Shown in pieces: positions 7,454 through 15,241 of a stretch of 37,185 nucleotides of DNA. The DNA lies in contig JAITCL010000103.1 of assembly GCA_031283105.1 (NCBI GenBank), forward strand, positions 1 through 37,185, written 5' to 3'. This DNA comes from Treponema sp. Lineage in GTDB: Bacteria > Spirochaetota > Spirochaetia > Treponematales > Breznakiellaceae. Within the stretch, counting starts at the first letter, position 1, and each line of letters opens with the position of its first letter. The translations under genes were made by a program, and so were the position numbers. The notes beneath the pieces are model-generated. The model was not told the origin of the DNA. It saw only the letters and a program-made list of their open reading frames with translations, and searched no databases.

Positions 7454-8287
7454 TCAGGGATACACTTCCACCGGAATATTTGCCGCCACAAGCGCCTGGC
7501 GCAGGGATTCGGCCCGCTTTTCAAGATATTCAATGGGCAGCGCTGTTGTTTTTGGGTCTTCCGGCGCAGGCCGGGCCTTGCCGTACATTTGTACTTTGCG
7601 AATATTGCCGGCTGCCGCCAATTCAAGCATTAAAGTTTCCCATGCCTGAGCTTCCTCATCAGTCGGGCCTTTGCTGTCCACGGTGCAGAGCATGGTCTGA
7701 ATCGTCACCGGAGCAGATTCGGCAAATTCTTTAATTGCTGCAATAAGTTTTTCAAAGGGAATTGCCGTGCGATTGATCTTTTCGTACCACTGGGGAGTTG
7801 CCGCATCCAGTTTGAGCCAGATATTTAATGCAAAAGAACCGGCGGCATCTCGTAACAGGGAAAAAATCCCCGGCTGCAAAAGCCCCGCGCCATTGGTTAT
7901 AAGCACCAGTTCAGCGGCAGGAACCATTTCGCGGCGGATACGATCCGCCAGTTTCAGCGCCGCGGAAAAATCAGGGGACAGCGACGGCTCTCCGTTGCCG
8001 GAAAAGCAAATATCCTTAACCGGCACATTTTGTTCCCGTGCGGCGGCAACGGCGGCGCGCAAGTCTTCCTCCATTTGTTTGCAGGAAAACACCACGTCAG
8101 CCGCAAAAGGAAACACTTCGCAGTAAGGGCATTCAAAGGGACAGCATTTTTGACCGGGAAAAAGGTTAATCCCCACCGAAAGACCGCCGGAACGCCGCGA
8201 ATACACGGGGTACACCAGAACGCCCTTTTCACGCCGGCGGTGGTTTTCTATGGGGGAGATGGGGTAAGGATCATTTCTTATAAACAT
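7454..8287 (-). CDS. Radical SAM protein
   Basis: A 277-residue protein with the radical SAM cluster motif C49-x3-C53-x2-C56 (CPFECPYC), followed by the GNGEP segment (about residue 97) that binds SAM in this superfamily and by the ITNGAGLL strand. It resembles the COG0731-type Fe-S oxidoreductases, which include wybutosine-type tRNA-modifying enzymes, but lacks features that would settle the substrate. It is convergent with the acyl-CoA synthetase (25 nt between stops) and is not obviously in an operon. The start is the ATG at 8287; an additional conserved N-terminal segment (YPVYSRRSGGLSVGINLFPG) supports it. Confidence 0.85.
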   Translation of the reverse strand: MFIRNDPYPISPIENHRRREKGVLVYPVYSRRSGGLSVGINLFPGQKCCPFECPYCEVFPFAADVVFSCKQMEEDLRAAVAAAREQNVPVKDICFSGNGEPSLSPDFSAALKLADRIRREMVPAAELVLITNGAGLLQPGIFSLLRDAAGSFALNIWLKLDAATPQWYEKINRTAIPFEKLIAAIKEFAESAPVTIQTMLCTVDSKGPTDEEAQAWETLMLELAAAGNIRKVQMYGKARPAPEDPKTTALPIEYLEKRAESLRQALVAANIPVEVYP

Positions 8288-8344
8288 AGTGCATAATTTT
8301 ATATGCTAAAATATATAAATTGCAATAGTTGCGGTAAAATATCC

Positions 8345-8476
8345 TCACCTTGTGGCTTCGTTCAGAATACTGGGGTTATTGATAGCGTATTTCAGGACAT
8401 CGACCATAATGCCAGTACAACCATCGCCTATTACTTTGTAGCTTCCCAAAGTGTCAGGGGCGATGTGGATCGTTAT
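8345..8476 (-). pseudogene. Possible C-terminal remnant of a lost gene
   Basis: A 43-codon open stretch on the minus strand, in a frame different from the upstream membrane protein, reads like the end of a protein (...APDTLGSYKVIGDG..., ...VDVLKYAINNPSILNE...) and ends in TGA at 8345. It has no start and its base composition is closer to the genome average than that of the AT-rich gene before it. I could not identify the family. It may mark the edge where the AT-rich cluster was inserted. Chance cannot be excluded. Confidence 0.3.
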
Positions 8477-10158
8477 CTAGTAACAGGGTAATACATTATA
8501 CCAAACCTTATAATGTCATATATTGCAGGTATATTGACACAGACAAGAAAAAGGACAAAACAAACGTATATAAAATATTTTATTATCGGTAATCTGTTCA
8601 TTATTCTTTCAATCCCCATAAATATAAGGCATACAAATGCCCACCCAAAATAAAGAGTATAGAGTATAAGACCGTTTTCCATTGTTCCCCAGCCTATTAT
8701 GCAAAGGATTATAAATGAATAAGCTATCCAAAAAATACAAACTCGTGCAAATTTGTTATTACGGTTCAGAATAAAACTTACCATTACAAACACAAGCAAG
8801 ACCAGTCCTAAACTATTTAATGCTGTAATCGGCGCAAGTTGGTATGTTACATAACCATTTGTATTATCAAAATAAACAGGAGATTTCACAAAACACAACG
8901 AAACAAAATTACAATATTGCAGAAGCCTATTGCCAAAACTGATTGCCCCCCCCGCAAAACGCATCAAATTCTTAATAGATGAAATACTATGCCATAAAAC
9001 ATCAGTTTGCCCAAAAATAACAAGTGTGAATATAAATATAATTCCTGTAATTCCTATTACTTTTATTAACTCCCAACCTTTACGGTTAGATATATAAGGG
9101 AATAAAATACCTGTTGTTAGTAATGAACCTGTTGCCGCTATATACAATATAGTATACCCGCTTTCGATATTATCATAGAATTTTATATGATATAAATAAA
9201 GCAGTAGAATCAGCCACAAAATAGAAAAAATATATTGTTCAGGTGCAAGCGAAAAAAGCAGACAAGGATAAGAAAACATCATCAGCAAATAAAAAGCTAT
9301 GCTTTTTATGCCCCGTAATCCAATTATTCTTCCAAGCAGGATTATGCAAATTTGTAGTAATATGGATTGTACTATAGTTATAATCATTGCATAACTGTCT
9401 GGTAAAAAAAATAGTAGTTTTGAAAAAATCAAGGATGTAATTCCAAACGGTAATGCAAAAACCCCAAATAGGGGTTGTCGTATATCATTCTCAGGAGCCG
9501 CAATATTTGCATATACATTCGTATCAATTAGTGCTGGAGAATCAAGAGTGTAAACCACATCGTTTGATATTTTATTACCGTTTATTGTTGGTCCATAAAA
9601 AATAGTTGAGATACTAAATATCACAACTATTAAAATAGCTATAATTGTACTAGTAATTACAATATATCTTTTTTCTATTTTTTCGAGTGTTGTAACAAGA
9701 TGATATCCAAGCTTGTAAAGAAAACCAAGAAAAAAATAATAAAAAAGACAAACAACAAAAAAAGCCATAGGAACAAATGCAATCACACCTATTTTGATAA
9801 GAATAGAGAGAATTTTCCCAAAAAGTAACGGAATTTCAATGTAATATCTTGCCTTTTCCATTATAAAATTATCTAAATCATTAAAATGCCTATAATATCG
9901 ACTACTAAACCACCAATAGCATACTGATACAATAGAAAAAACTATTGATGCTATAATCAGCTTTTTACTGATTTTATCAAGAATTTTTTCAAGTATCTTA
10001 TATCTGAATAATAAAAAACACCATATTAAAAAAGAAAATAAAACGCCAGCGATTAAACTTTTTATCCCTCCGGTATGTAGTAATATTGTCATTACGATAC
10101 CAGAAAATAAAAATATTATTTTAGTATGCAATGATTTTATGTTCAGTAATTCTTTCAT
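8473..10158 (-). CDS. Large multi-TM protein, candidate GT-C glycosyltransferase
   Basis: A 561-residue, very hydrophobic protein with about 12-13 predicted membrane helices. A first hydrophilic segment after helix 3 (SRYYRHFNDLDNFIMEKARYY) and a longer external loop at about residues 195-235 (with DSPALIDTNVYAN and ENDIRQPLFG) recall the acidic catalytic loops of polyprenyl-phosphate-dependent GT-C enzymes, but I recognise no specific family. Its ATG lies 3 nt after the stop of the SMR-like gene with an AAGGAG ribosome-binding site, so it belongs to the UbiA/HAD/SMR operon; context suggests it transfers the lipid-linked sugar made by those genes. The gene is AT-rich compared with its surroundings. 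It holds a run of eight G (8946-8953 on the other strand as C), a possible slippage site. Confidence 0.7.
   Translation of the reverse strand: MKELLNIKSLHTKIIFLFSGIVMTILLHTGGIKSLIAGVLFSFLIWCFLLFRYKILEKILDKISKKLIIASIVFSIVSVCYWWFSSRYYRHFNDLDNFIMEKARYYIEIPLLFGKILSILIKIGVIAFVPMAFFVVCLFYYFFLGFLYKLGYHLVTTLEKIEKRYIVITSTIIAILIVVIFSISTIFYGPTINGNKISNDVVYTLDSPALIDTNVYANIAAPENDIRQPLFGVFALPFGITSLIFSKLLFFLPDSYAMIITIVQSILLQICIILLGRIIGLRGIKSIAFYLLMMFSYPCLLFSLAPEQYIFSILWLILLLYLYHIKFYDNIESGYTILYIAATGSLLTTGILFPYISNRKGWELIKVIGITGIIFIFTLVIFGQTDVLWHSISSIKNLMRFAGGAISFGNRLLQYCNFVSLCFVKSPVYFDNTNGYVTYQLAPITALNSLGLVLLVFVMVSFILNRNNKFARVCIFWIAYSFIILCIIGWGTMENGLILYTLYFGWAFVCLIFMGIERIMNRLPIIKYFIYVCFVLFLVCVNIPAIYDIIRFGIMYYPVTR
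8946..8953 (-). repeat. G8 homopolymer inside the membrane protein gene
   Basis: Eight consecutive G on the coding strand lie within the FAGGAIS segment of the large membrane protein. The frame is intact at this length. A one-base slip would truncate the protein, so this is a possible but unproven phase-variation tract. Confidence 0.6.
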
Positions 10159-10161
10159 GTT

Positions 10162-10524
10162 TTAACTCCTTGAAACCAGAATAACTCCTATACATATAAT
10201 GATAATGCCTATTATCCTCAATGTTGAAATCTGTTCTTTCAGGAAAATAGCCCCCATAATTGTTACAAGAATGAATCCAAAACTTGAAAAAGCATAGGCA
10301 AAACTGACCTCTACTTTGGAAAGAACTATCATCCATGTAACAATGCTTATTCCATAACAACATAGCGATAGCCATAGAAAAACATTAGCTAGCATATTTG
10401 GCAGTATTTTTAATAGAGATGAGAAAAAATTAATTTTCCCAATATTAAGCATTCCTGTACGCATTAACAACTGCGCACTGGCATTCAATGAGACGCTGGC
10501 CATGATCAATAAAATGGTTTTCAT
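10162..10524 (-). CDS. Small 4-TM SMR/EamA-type protein (ArnE/ArnF-like)
   Basis: A 120-residue protein with four hydrophobic helices and the layout of the small multidrug resistance / EamA half-transporters: an N-terminal SLNASAQLLMRTG segment and a C-terminal half with FAYAFSSFGFILVTIMGAIFLKEQIS. ArnE and ArnF of this fold flip undecaprenyl-phosphate-aminoarabinose across the inner membrane. The start is the ATG at 10524, which overlaps the HAD stop by 4 nt (ATGA); an upstream GTG at 10536 is less likely. In this operon the best guess is flipping of the polyprenyl-phosphate sugar made by the UbiA and HAD enzymes. A drug or metabolite exporter remains possible. Confidence 0.75.
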   Translation of the reverse strand: MKTILLIMASVSLNASAQLLMRTGMLNIGKINFFSSLLKILPNMLANVFLWLSLCCYGISIVTWMIVLSKVEVSFAYAFSSFGFILVTIMGAIFLKEQISTLRIIGIIIICIGVILVSRS

Positions 10525-11081
10525 GTTTTTCCCCACTTTGTGATGGTATTTTTTTGTACCAAAAACGCCTGCTCTGCCATGTCTGCCAAAGGCGCATCTG
10601 TATAACTATCGCTGTAGAATTTTGTAACAACGGCAGTTGGATACATGGCGCGGAACCGCGCAGCTTTTTCTTCGCAATGACAATTTTTTCCTGTAAATTT
10701 ATATGTGTAGGGGTCTATCTTTGAAGCAATCAAAGAAACGCCCAAATAACCACATACCAGCGGCTCAAGCAGGAATTCAGGTGATGCCGAAACAATTACA
10801 TCGGCATCCTGCTTTTGCCGTATATACCATGATTTTATTTTCTTGCGGTTTTTATCCCAAAAGCATAAAACCGTTTTTTCCACCGGGATAAAACGCATGA
10901 AAACAAAAAACTTTTCTTTCATAAGCTCTTTAGAAAAAATGCCAAAAATATACAGAGCCATCCCCCAGACCTGGAGCGGCAGCAAAACAATGAGATACGG
11001 TTTCTGGCATAAAACAAATAAATAAAAATCAACGGAACTATCCCCATTATAAATGGTGCGGTCAAAATCATATACGTTCAT
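10521..11081 (-). CDS. HAD-IB family phosphatase
   Basis: A 186-residue HAD phosphatase with motif I YDFDRT (nucleophile D5, D7), motif II VSASPEFL, and motif IV YSDSYTDAPL. The start at 11081 overlaps the UbiA stop by 4 nt (ATGA); the longer frame to 11138 lies within the UbiA gene and adds nothing recognisable. Members of this subfamily occur next to decaprenyl-phosphate phosphoribosyltransferases, where a phosphatase is needed to remove the 5-phosphate from polyprenyl-phosphoryl-phosphoribose. I infer that role here from the coupling to UbiA. A hydrophobic segment (LIVLLPLQVWGMALYIFG) suggests membrane association, fitting a lipid-linked substrate. Confidence 0.8.
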   Translation of the reverse strand: MNVYDFDRTIYNGDSSVDFYLFVLCQKPYLIVLLPLQVWGMALYIFGIFSKELMKEKFFVFMRFIPVEKTVLCFWDKNRKKIKSWYIRQKQDADVIVSASPEFLLEPLVCGYLGVSLIASKIDPYTYKFTGKNCHCEEKAARFRAMYPTAVVTKFYSDSYTDAPLADMAEQAFLVQKNTITKWGKT

Positions 11082-11980
11082 GGGGCAGCCCTGTTTAAGT
11101 AGATAATGCAGAAGGCGCATATAATATATGTCACGCATAACAGCAATAAAACTTTATCGCTTAATAAAACCGAAGTAGGGTCCCCATCGGTATCTGTTTC
11201 TATATTCAGGCTGTATTTCAGAAGTATAATGAATACCACAGGTATAGTATAAACAAACGCGGAAGTATGGAATCTTTCTATAGTCACGGAATCAATGCTC
11301 CACAGGGCATAGAAGACCACGCAAAGCGTCTGGCACACGTACATATTCTTATCAAAAAAATTATGGGAATAGAATTTCATAACCGCCCTGGTTCCCTTTT
11401 CATTGCCAATTATCTCATTTCTGCGTTTCCCCAGCCCCAGATAAAAAGCGCCAAACGTAATCACCAAATACAGCCATATAGAAATATCGACCCCAATAAT
11501 CAACGCCCCGAAAAGAACCCGGATTACGTATCCTGACGCAAGTATGGTGACGTCAACAATCGGTATGTTTTTTAGCCCCCAGCTATAAGCGATATTTATC
11601 AGCATATACAGCAGCAGCAATCCAATGGACTTGAGGTTGTACAGATAGCTCCCTATGACCCGCGACATAACCAGCAGAGCAATTAATGCCGCAAATAAAA
11701 CAGCCATAACGATAACCGCATGGGGCACAGGTATTTCCCCGGATGCCAGTGGCCGGCGGCATTTGGCGCTGTGCAGACGGTCTTTTTCCATATCCCGAAT
11801 GTCATTAAGAATATAAACGATTGAAGACAATAAAGAAAAACAAATAAAACCTAAAACCACGTTGATAACAAGCGGGCCGTTAAAGAGGCCGACAGCAAAG
11901 AAGAAAGGAATAAAGACAAGGACGTTTTTTATCCAGTGGCTAACCCTGAGCAATTGCAAATAATTCCGTATCTTAATCAT
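11078..11980 (-). CDS. UbiA prenyltransferase, polyprenyl-phosphate phosphoribosyltransferase type
   Basis: A 300-residue integral membrane protein with about nine helices. The first aspartate motif is N59-D60-x2-D63-x3-D67-R-x-H70 followed by RRPLASGEI. A second conserved loop reads YLGLGKRRNEI. Both are hallmarks of the decaprenyl-phosphate phosphoribosyltransferase branch of UbiA (Rv3806c type), rather than the ubiquinone or menaquinone branches. The known reaction moves phosphoribose from PRPP to polyprenyl phosphate. It is the first intact gene of the operon UbiA-HAD-SMR-membrane protein, each overlapping or within 3 nt of the next. No DprE1/DprE2 epimerase genes are present here, so the lipid-linked sugar would stay ribose unless those enzymes are encoded elsewhere. 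Its start also overlaps the stop of a gene remnant. Confidence 0.85.
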   Translation of the reverse strand: MIKIRNYLQLLRVSHWIKNVLVFIPFFFAVGLFNGPLVINVVLGFICFSLLSSIVYILNDIRDMEKDRLHSAKCRRPLASGEIPVPHAVIVMAVLFAALIALLVMSRVIGSYLYNLKSIGLLLLYMLINIAYSWGLKNIPIVDVTILASGYVIRVLFGALIIGVDISIWLYLVITFGAFYLGLGKRRNEIIGNEKGTRAVMKFYSHNFFDKNMYVCQTLCVVFYALWSIDSVTIERFHTSAFVYTIPVVFIILLKYSLNIETDTDGDPTSVLLSDKVLLLLCVTYIICAFCIIYLNRAAP

Positions 11981-12126
11981 AAAAATTGCCTGGCAATATG
12001 CGGGACATACTCGCTGACATATTCAAAATCGAAATTTTTATTCTGCTTATGCCGTCTGAAACCAAAGCCGTTCTCTCCCTTAACCCTACCGATGCTTTGC
12101 GGAGTCAAACTCCATGTGTTCGGGTT
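11977..12126 (-). pseudogene. Gene remnant coupled to the UbiA start
   Basis: A 49-codon open stretch without a good start. It ends in TGA overlapping the UbiA ATG by 4 nt, the same coupling used by the next genes in the operon. The C-terminal segment (HKQNKNFDFEYVSEYVPHIA) looks like genuine protein. It is preceded by a stop at 12127-12129 and overlaps, in another frame, the small ORF at 12105-12284. A single frameshift would fuse the two into about 100 residues. Either this is a frameshifted small gene or the tail of a deleted first operon gene. I do not recognise the family. Confidence 0.4.
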
Positions 12127-12284
12127 TTATCCGAAAGCATCATCTTGTATGCCCTTTGTATTCTTAAAAGCCCTCGCGCCGTTTTCAGCACCCCTTTTTG
12201 GTAATCAATGGTCAATGCCTTAAAACCTTTACTTAAACGAAAAAGTTCCACATTGATCTGTTCTTTTGTTTCCTCGTTTTTCAT
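12105..12284 (-). CDS. Small hypothetical ORF (59 aa) facing the XRE regulator
   Basis: Starts at the ATG at 12284 and encodes a charged, probably helical peptide beginning MKNEETKEQINVELFRLSKG. No clear ribosome-binding site. It is divergent from the XRE regulator, with a 14-bp dyad between them. It may be the N-terminal half of a frameshifted gene continuing in the remnant at 11977-12126. Function unknown. The rest of 11981-12401 shows no further gene. Confidence 0.35.
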   Translation of the reverse strand: MKNEETKEQINVELFRLSKGFKALTIDYQKGVLKTARGLLRIQRAYKMMLSDKTRTHGV

Positions 12285-12291
12285 AAGATAT

Positions 12292-12305
12292 CTATGAAAT
12301 CATAG
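12292..12305. promoter_or_regulatory. 14-bp dyad, candidate XRE operator
   Basis: A perfect inverted repeat, CTATGA-AA-TCATAG, lies 8 nt upstream of the 59-aa ORF start and about 97 nt upstream of the divergent XRE gene. Its length and symmetry suit an HTH dimer. That the XRE protein binds it is inference. Confidence 0.4.
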
Positions 12306-12401
12306 TATTGATTTATTAGGAAACAGTCAAGGTTTTTACGAATAGATGATTAAAATATTGTTAGAGGGGGTTTTTTATGGTATTTTGGAGACAGGGAATA
12401 G

Positions 12402-12764
12402 ATGCAAGTTTCCATAAACGCCCGCATAAAGGCCACCAGAAAAGCATTGGGGCTGTCACAACGGGCTTTTTGCCGGGGTATTTTTCTTTCTCAAGGTTTC
12501 TACGCCCAAATAGAAAGTGGACTCAAAAAAGCCAACGAGCGCATCTACGAACTAATTGCAACAAAATATAATGTCAATAAAGATTGGCTATTGACCGGAA
12601 AAGGAGAAATGTTTTCCGGCCCAACTCCCGATGTTGAACTGGAACAACTGATTGAGATTTACAAGGAGCTTGACCCCCTGTTCAGGGAATATATCATGCT
12701 CCAGATAAAACAACTTCTCAATGTTCAAAAGCGCGGCAAAAAAACGGAAAGTAAAGAGGCATAA
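12402..12764 (+). CDS. XRE-family helix-turn-helix regulator
   Basis: A 120-residue protein with an N-terminal HTH_XRE domain (residues 5-65): ARIKATRKALGLSQRAFCRGIFLSQGF gives helices 1-3, followed by the typical INxDWLLTGKGEMF-like segment (VNKDWLLTGKGEMF), common in phage-type CI/Cro regulators. The C-terminal 55 residues form a helix likely used for dimerisation, ending in a basic tail. The ATG at 12402 has AGGGAA 5-10 nt upstream; a longer out-of-frame ORF starting at 12377 is not real. It ends 1 nt before the hisD stop on the other strand. Its likely targets are itself and the divergent small ORF, via the dyad at 12292. Confidence 0.88.
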   Translation: MQVSINARIKATRKALGLSQRAFCRGIFLSQGFYAQIESGLKKANERIYELIATKYNVNKDWLLTGKGEMFSGPTPDVELEQLIEIYKELDPLFREYIMLQIKQLLNVQKRGKKTESKEA

Positions 12765-12765
12765 C

Positions 12766-14097
12766 CTATTCCTTTTTCCTTACCGCCGCGCTCTGCGCGT
12801 GACCTTCCAGCCCTTCGGCGCGGGCAAGTATTTCCGCCGCGTTACGCGCTTTTTCAAAACCTTCGCCCGAGGCGCAGCGCAGGGTGGTAACTGTTTTAAG
12901 AAAATGGCGGACAGACAGGCCGCCGGTAAAACGGGCGCTGGTTGACGTGGGCAGGGTGTGGTTTATCCCCGCCGAATAATCGCCAAGGACTTCGGCGGAA
13001 AGACTGCCGATAAACAGCGAACCGTAATTTTTGAGCCGGGGAATCCAATTGTCCGCATCGGCGATTTGAAGCTCAAGATGTTCCGGCGCGATGACGTTGG
13101 CGATACGGATCGCCTCTTCCGGTGTTTTATAAACGATGATAAGGCCGCCCGCTTCCAAAGAAGCACGGGCGGTTTTTTCCGTTGACAGCGTTTTAATTCT
13201 TCGTTCAATAGCTACAGCAATTTTTTCGGCAAGTTCTTTATTTGGAACCAGCGCCCGCGCGCGGGCATCGGGGTCATGTTCCGCCTGACCGAGCATGTCC
13301 GCCGCGGCAAGATCAGCGGCTTTTTCAATACCGCCGCCAGCGGTTTGCCCGTCGGCAATGATCAGCACATCGGTGGGGCCGGCGATAAAATCAATCCCTA
13401 CTTCGCCAAACAGGAGCCGCTTGGCAGCGGCGACAAATTTGTTGCCGGGCCCCGCGATAACGTCAACGCGGGGGACAGATTCCGTGCCCAGCGCAAGAGC
13501 GGCGATTGCCTGTGCGCCGCCCATAGCGAAGATGCGAACATTGTTGTTATGCGTAACTTTGTAGGCTATAGCCGTAGCGGCAAGTATTTTTTTATCGGGT
13601 AACCCGTCCTGCGTTGGCGGAGATGAAAGTATCACTTCTTCCACACCGGCGCACAAAGCGGGAATCATGCACATAAGGACTGATGAAAACAGGGGGAAAC
13701 GTCCGCCGGGAATGTAAATTGCCGCACGTTCAACCGGAATTACCCGCTGGCCGGTAACCAGACCCGGTTCCATTTCAAATTCAAAATGGGCAAATTGTTC
13801 CCTCTGTTTTTCCGCAAAGCGTTGTATGTGCTGTGCCGCAAGCTCAAGCGCTTCTGTCAGAGACGGCTCATTTGCGCGTAACTGTTCAAGGGCGCGTTGC
13901 GCTTCGGAAAAGGGAACTTCAAGCTGATGAGGAGAAGATTTATCGAATTGAGACGCGAATTTTCTGACAGCCGCGTCCCCTTCAGTCCGCACAGCGGCAA
14001 TAATTTCTTTTACCGCAGTTTCAACCGCATCATCATCTTTATGCGCCGCACAGCTTTTCCAATACGAATCAAATTCTCCGCTTTGAACAATCCTCAT
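12766..14097 (-). CDS. hisD: HisD, histidinol dehydrogenase
   Basis: HisD oxidises histidinol to histidine with two NAD+. The 443-residue protein has the family segments AGPGNKFVAAAKR and GIDFIAGPTDVL, the zinc/active-site ADMLGQAEHDPDA, an ENxxPEHLEL-like region (ANVIAPEHLEL) and HTLPTSTSARFTGGLSV near the end. Length is normal. It is the last gene of the histidine operon, 37 nt after hisC, and convergent with the XRE gene (stops 1 nt apart), so no terminator separates them in the intergenic space. The last step of the pathway being encoded at the operon end fits the order of the other genes. Confidence 0.97.
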   Translation of the reverse strand: MRIVQSGEFDSYWKSCAAHKDDDAVETAVKEIIAAVRTEGDAAVRKFASQFDKSSPHQLEVPFSEAQRALEQLRANEPSLTEALELAAQHIQRFAEKQREQFAHFEFEMEPGLVTGQRVIPVERAAIYIPGGRFPLFSSVLMCMIPALCAGVEEVILSSPPTQDGLPDKKILAATAIAYKVTHNNNVRIFAMGGAQAIAALALGTESVPRVDVIAGPGNKFVAAAKRLLFGEVGIDFIAGPTDVLIIADGQTAGGGIEKAADLAAADMLGQAEHDPDARARALVPNKELAEKIAVAIERRIKTLSTEKTARASLEAGGLIIVYKTPEEAIRIANVIAPEHLELQIADADNWIPRLKNYGSLFIGSLSAEVLGDYSAGINHTLPTSTSARFTGGLSVRHFLKTVTTLRCASGEGFEKARNAAEILARAEGLEGHAQSAAVRKKE

Positions 14098-14134
14098 ATC
14101 TTTTCCCTCATTTCTCTTTTTTCATTGCTCATTG

Positions 14135-15241
14135 TTAATTGCTCATTATTTCTCTACACGCCTCAAGAACTTTATCCATGTGCTCGTCCGTTCCGATACT
14201 GACCCGCAGATAATCGGCAATTCTGTCTTTGTTGAAATGCCGTACCAAAATACCCCGCCGGCGTAATGCGGCAAACAATTCCGCGCCGCTGATACGGGGA
14301 GGTTTTACAAAAAGGAAATTAGCCGATGATGGCAGCACAGTGAAGCCAAGATTGCGCAAAGCCCCCGCTGTCCTATCCCGTGTGGCAATCACGCGATTGG
14401 TGATTTCATCGTAATAGGCCGTGTCGGAAACCGCAGCCGCAGCTCCGGTAAGGGCAAGAAAATCAAGGGTGTAGGAATTAAACGAGTCGCGCACACGGCA
14501 CAGACCTTCAATCAGTTTTTCATTACCGATGGCGAAACCAAAGCGCAAACCGGCAAGAGATGCGGATTTTGAAAGCGTATGCACAGTAAGCAGATTGGGA
14601 TGGTTGTTAATAGAACGAACCGCCGATTTTGCGTTAGGTGCGCCGGAAAATGCGATATAGGCTTCATCAACAATAAGGACTTTTTCCTGTTTTTCAAGAA
14701 ATTCCGCAAGAGACAAAATATCGTCTAACGTGACTGCCACCCCGGTTGGGGCATTGGGATTGGGAAATATTACACCACCACAGGTGCCGCCGCCGCCTAA
14801 AGGGATTTTATAATCGGCTATATTTATTGAAAAATCTTCGGCAAGCGCGATGGTACGATAGGGAATATCCCACAGATTGGCGTAAACAGGATAAAAACTG
14901 TAGGTGATGTCGGGAAAAAGTATTTGAGCGGCTTTTTCGCCGCTTTCAAAAAAAGCCCCGAAAGCGAATGCCAGAATTTCGTCAGAACCGTTGCCCGCGA
15001 AAACCTGTTGCGGCTTTACGCCATAACGGGCGGCGGCGGCTTCTCGGAATGTGGCACATTCAGGATCGGGATACAGTCGAAGACGCTCCCCTGCGGCATT
15101 TTTGATTGCCTCTATAACCTTCGGAGAAGGCGGATAAGGGTTTTCGTTGGTGTTAAGTTTAATTATTTGCCGGTCTTTCGGCTGTTCGCCGGGTACATAC
15201 GGAGAAAGTTTTTTGATGCGGCTGTTCCAAAATTCACTCAT
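14135..15241 (-). CDS. hisC: HisC, histidinol-phosphate aminotransferase
   Basis: A 368-residue fold-type I PLP aminotransferase that converts imidazole-acetol phosphate to histidinol phosphate. Family motifs: LNTNENPYPPSP near the N-terminus, AGNGSDEI, NPNAPTG, the D/Y pair in VDEAYIAF, the Schiff-base lysine in HTLSKSASLAGLRFGF and the C-terminal LRVSIGT. Its ATG overlaps the stop of the HisA-HisI-HisE gene by one base (TAATG), so translation is coupled. Nothing suggests a different substrate, and the operon context supports histidine. Confidence 0.96.
   Translation of the reverse strand: MSEFWNSRIKKLSPYVPGEQPKDRQIIKLNTNENPYPPSPKVIEAIKNAAGERLRLYPDPECATFREAAAARYGVKPQQVFAGNGSDEILAFAFGAFFESGEKAAQILFPDITYSFYPVYANLWDIPYRTIALAEDFSINIADYKIPLGGGGTCGGVIFPNPNAPTGVAVTLDDILSLAEFLEKQEKVLIVDEAYIAFSGAPNAKSAVRSINNHPNLLTVHTLSKSASLAGLRFGFAIGNEKLIEGLCRVRDSFNSYTLDFLALTGAAAAVSDTAYYDEITNRVIATRDRTAGALRNLGFTVLPSSANFLFVKPPRISGAELFAALRRRGILVRHFNKDRIADYLRVSIGTDEHMDKVLEACREIMSN

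Noticed and set aside
8303-8491. A 62-codon plus-strand frame after the radical SAM gene.
   Set aside because: No ribosome-binding site, overlap with the end of the membrane protein gene, and a better protein-like reading on the minus strand.
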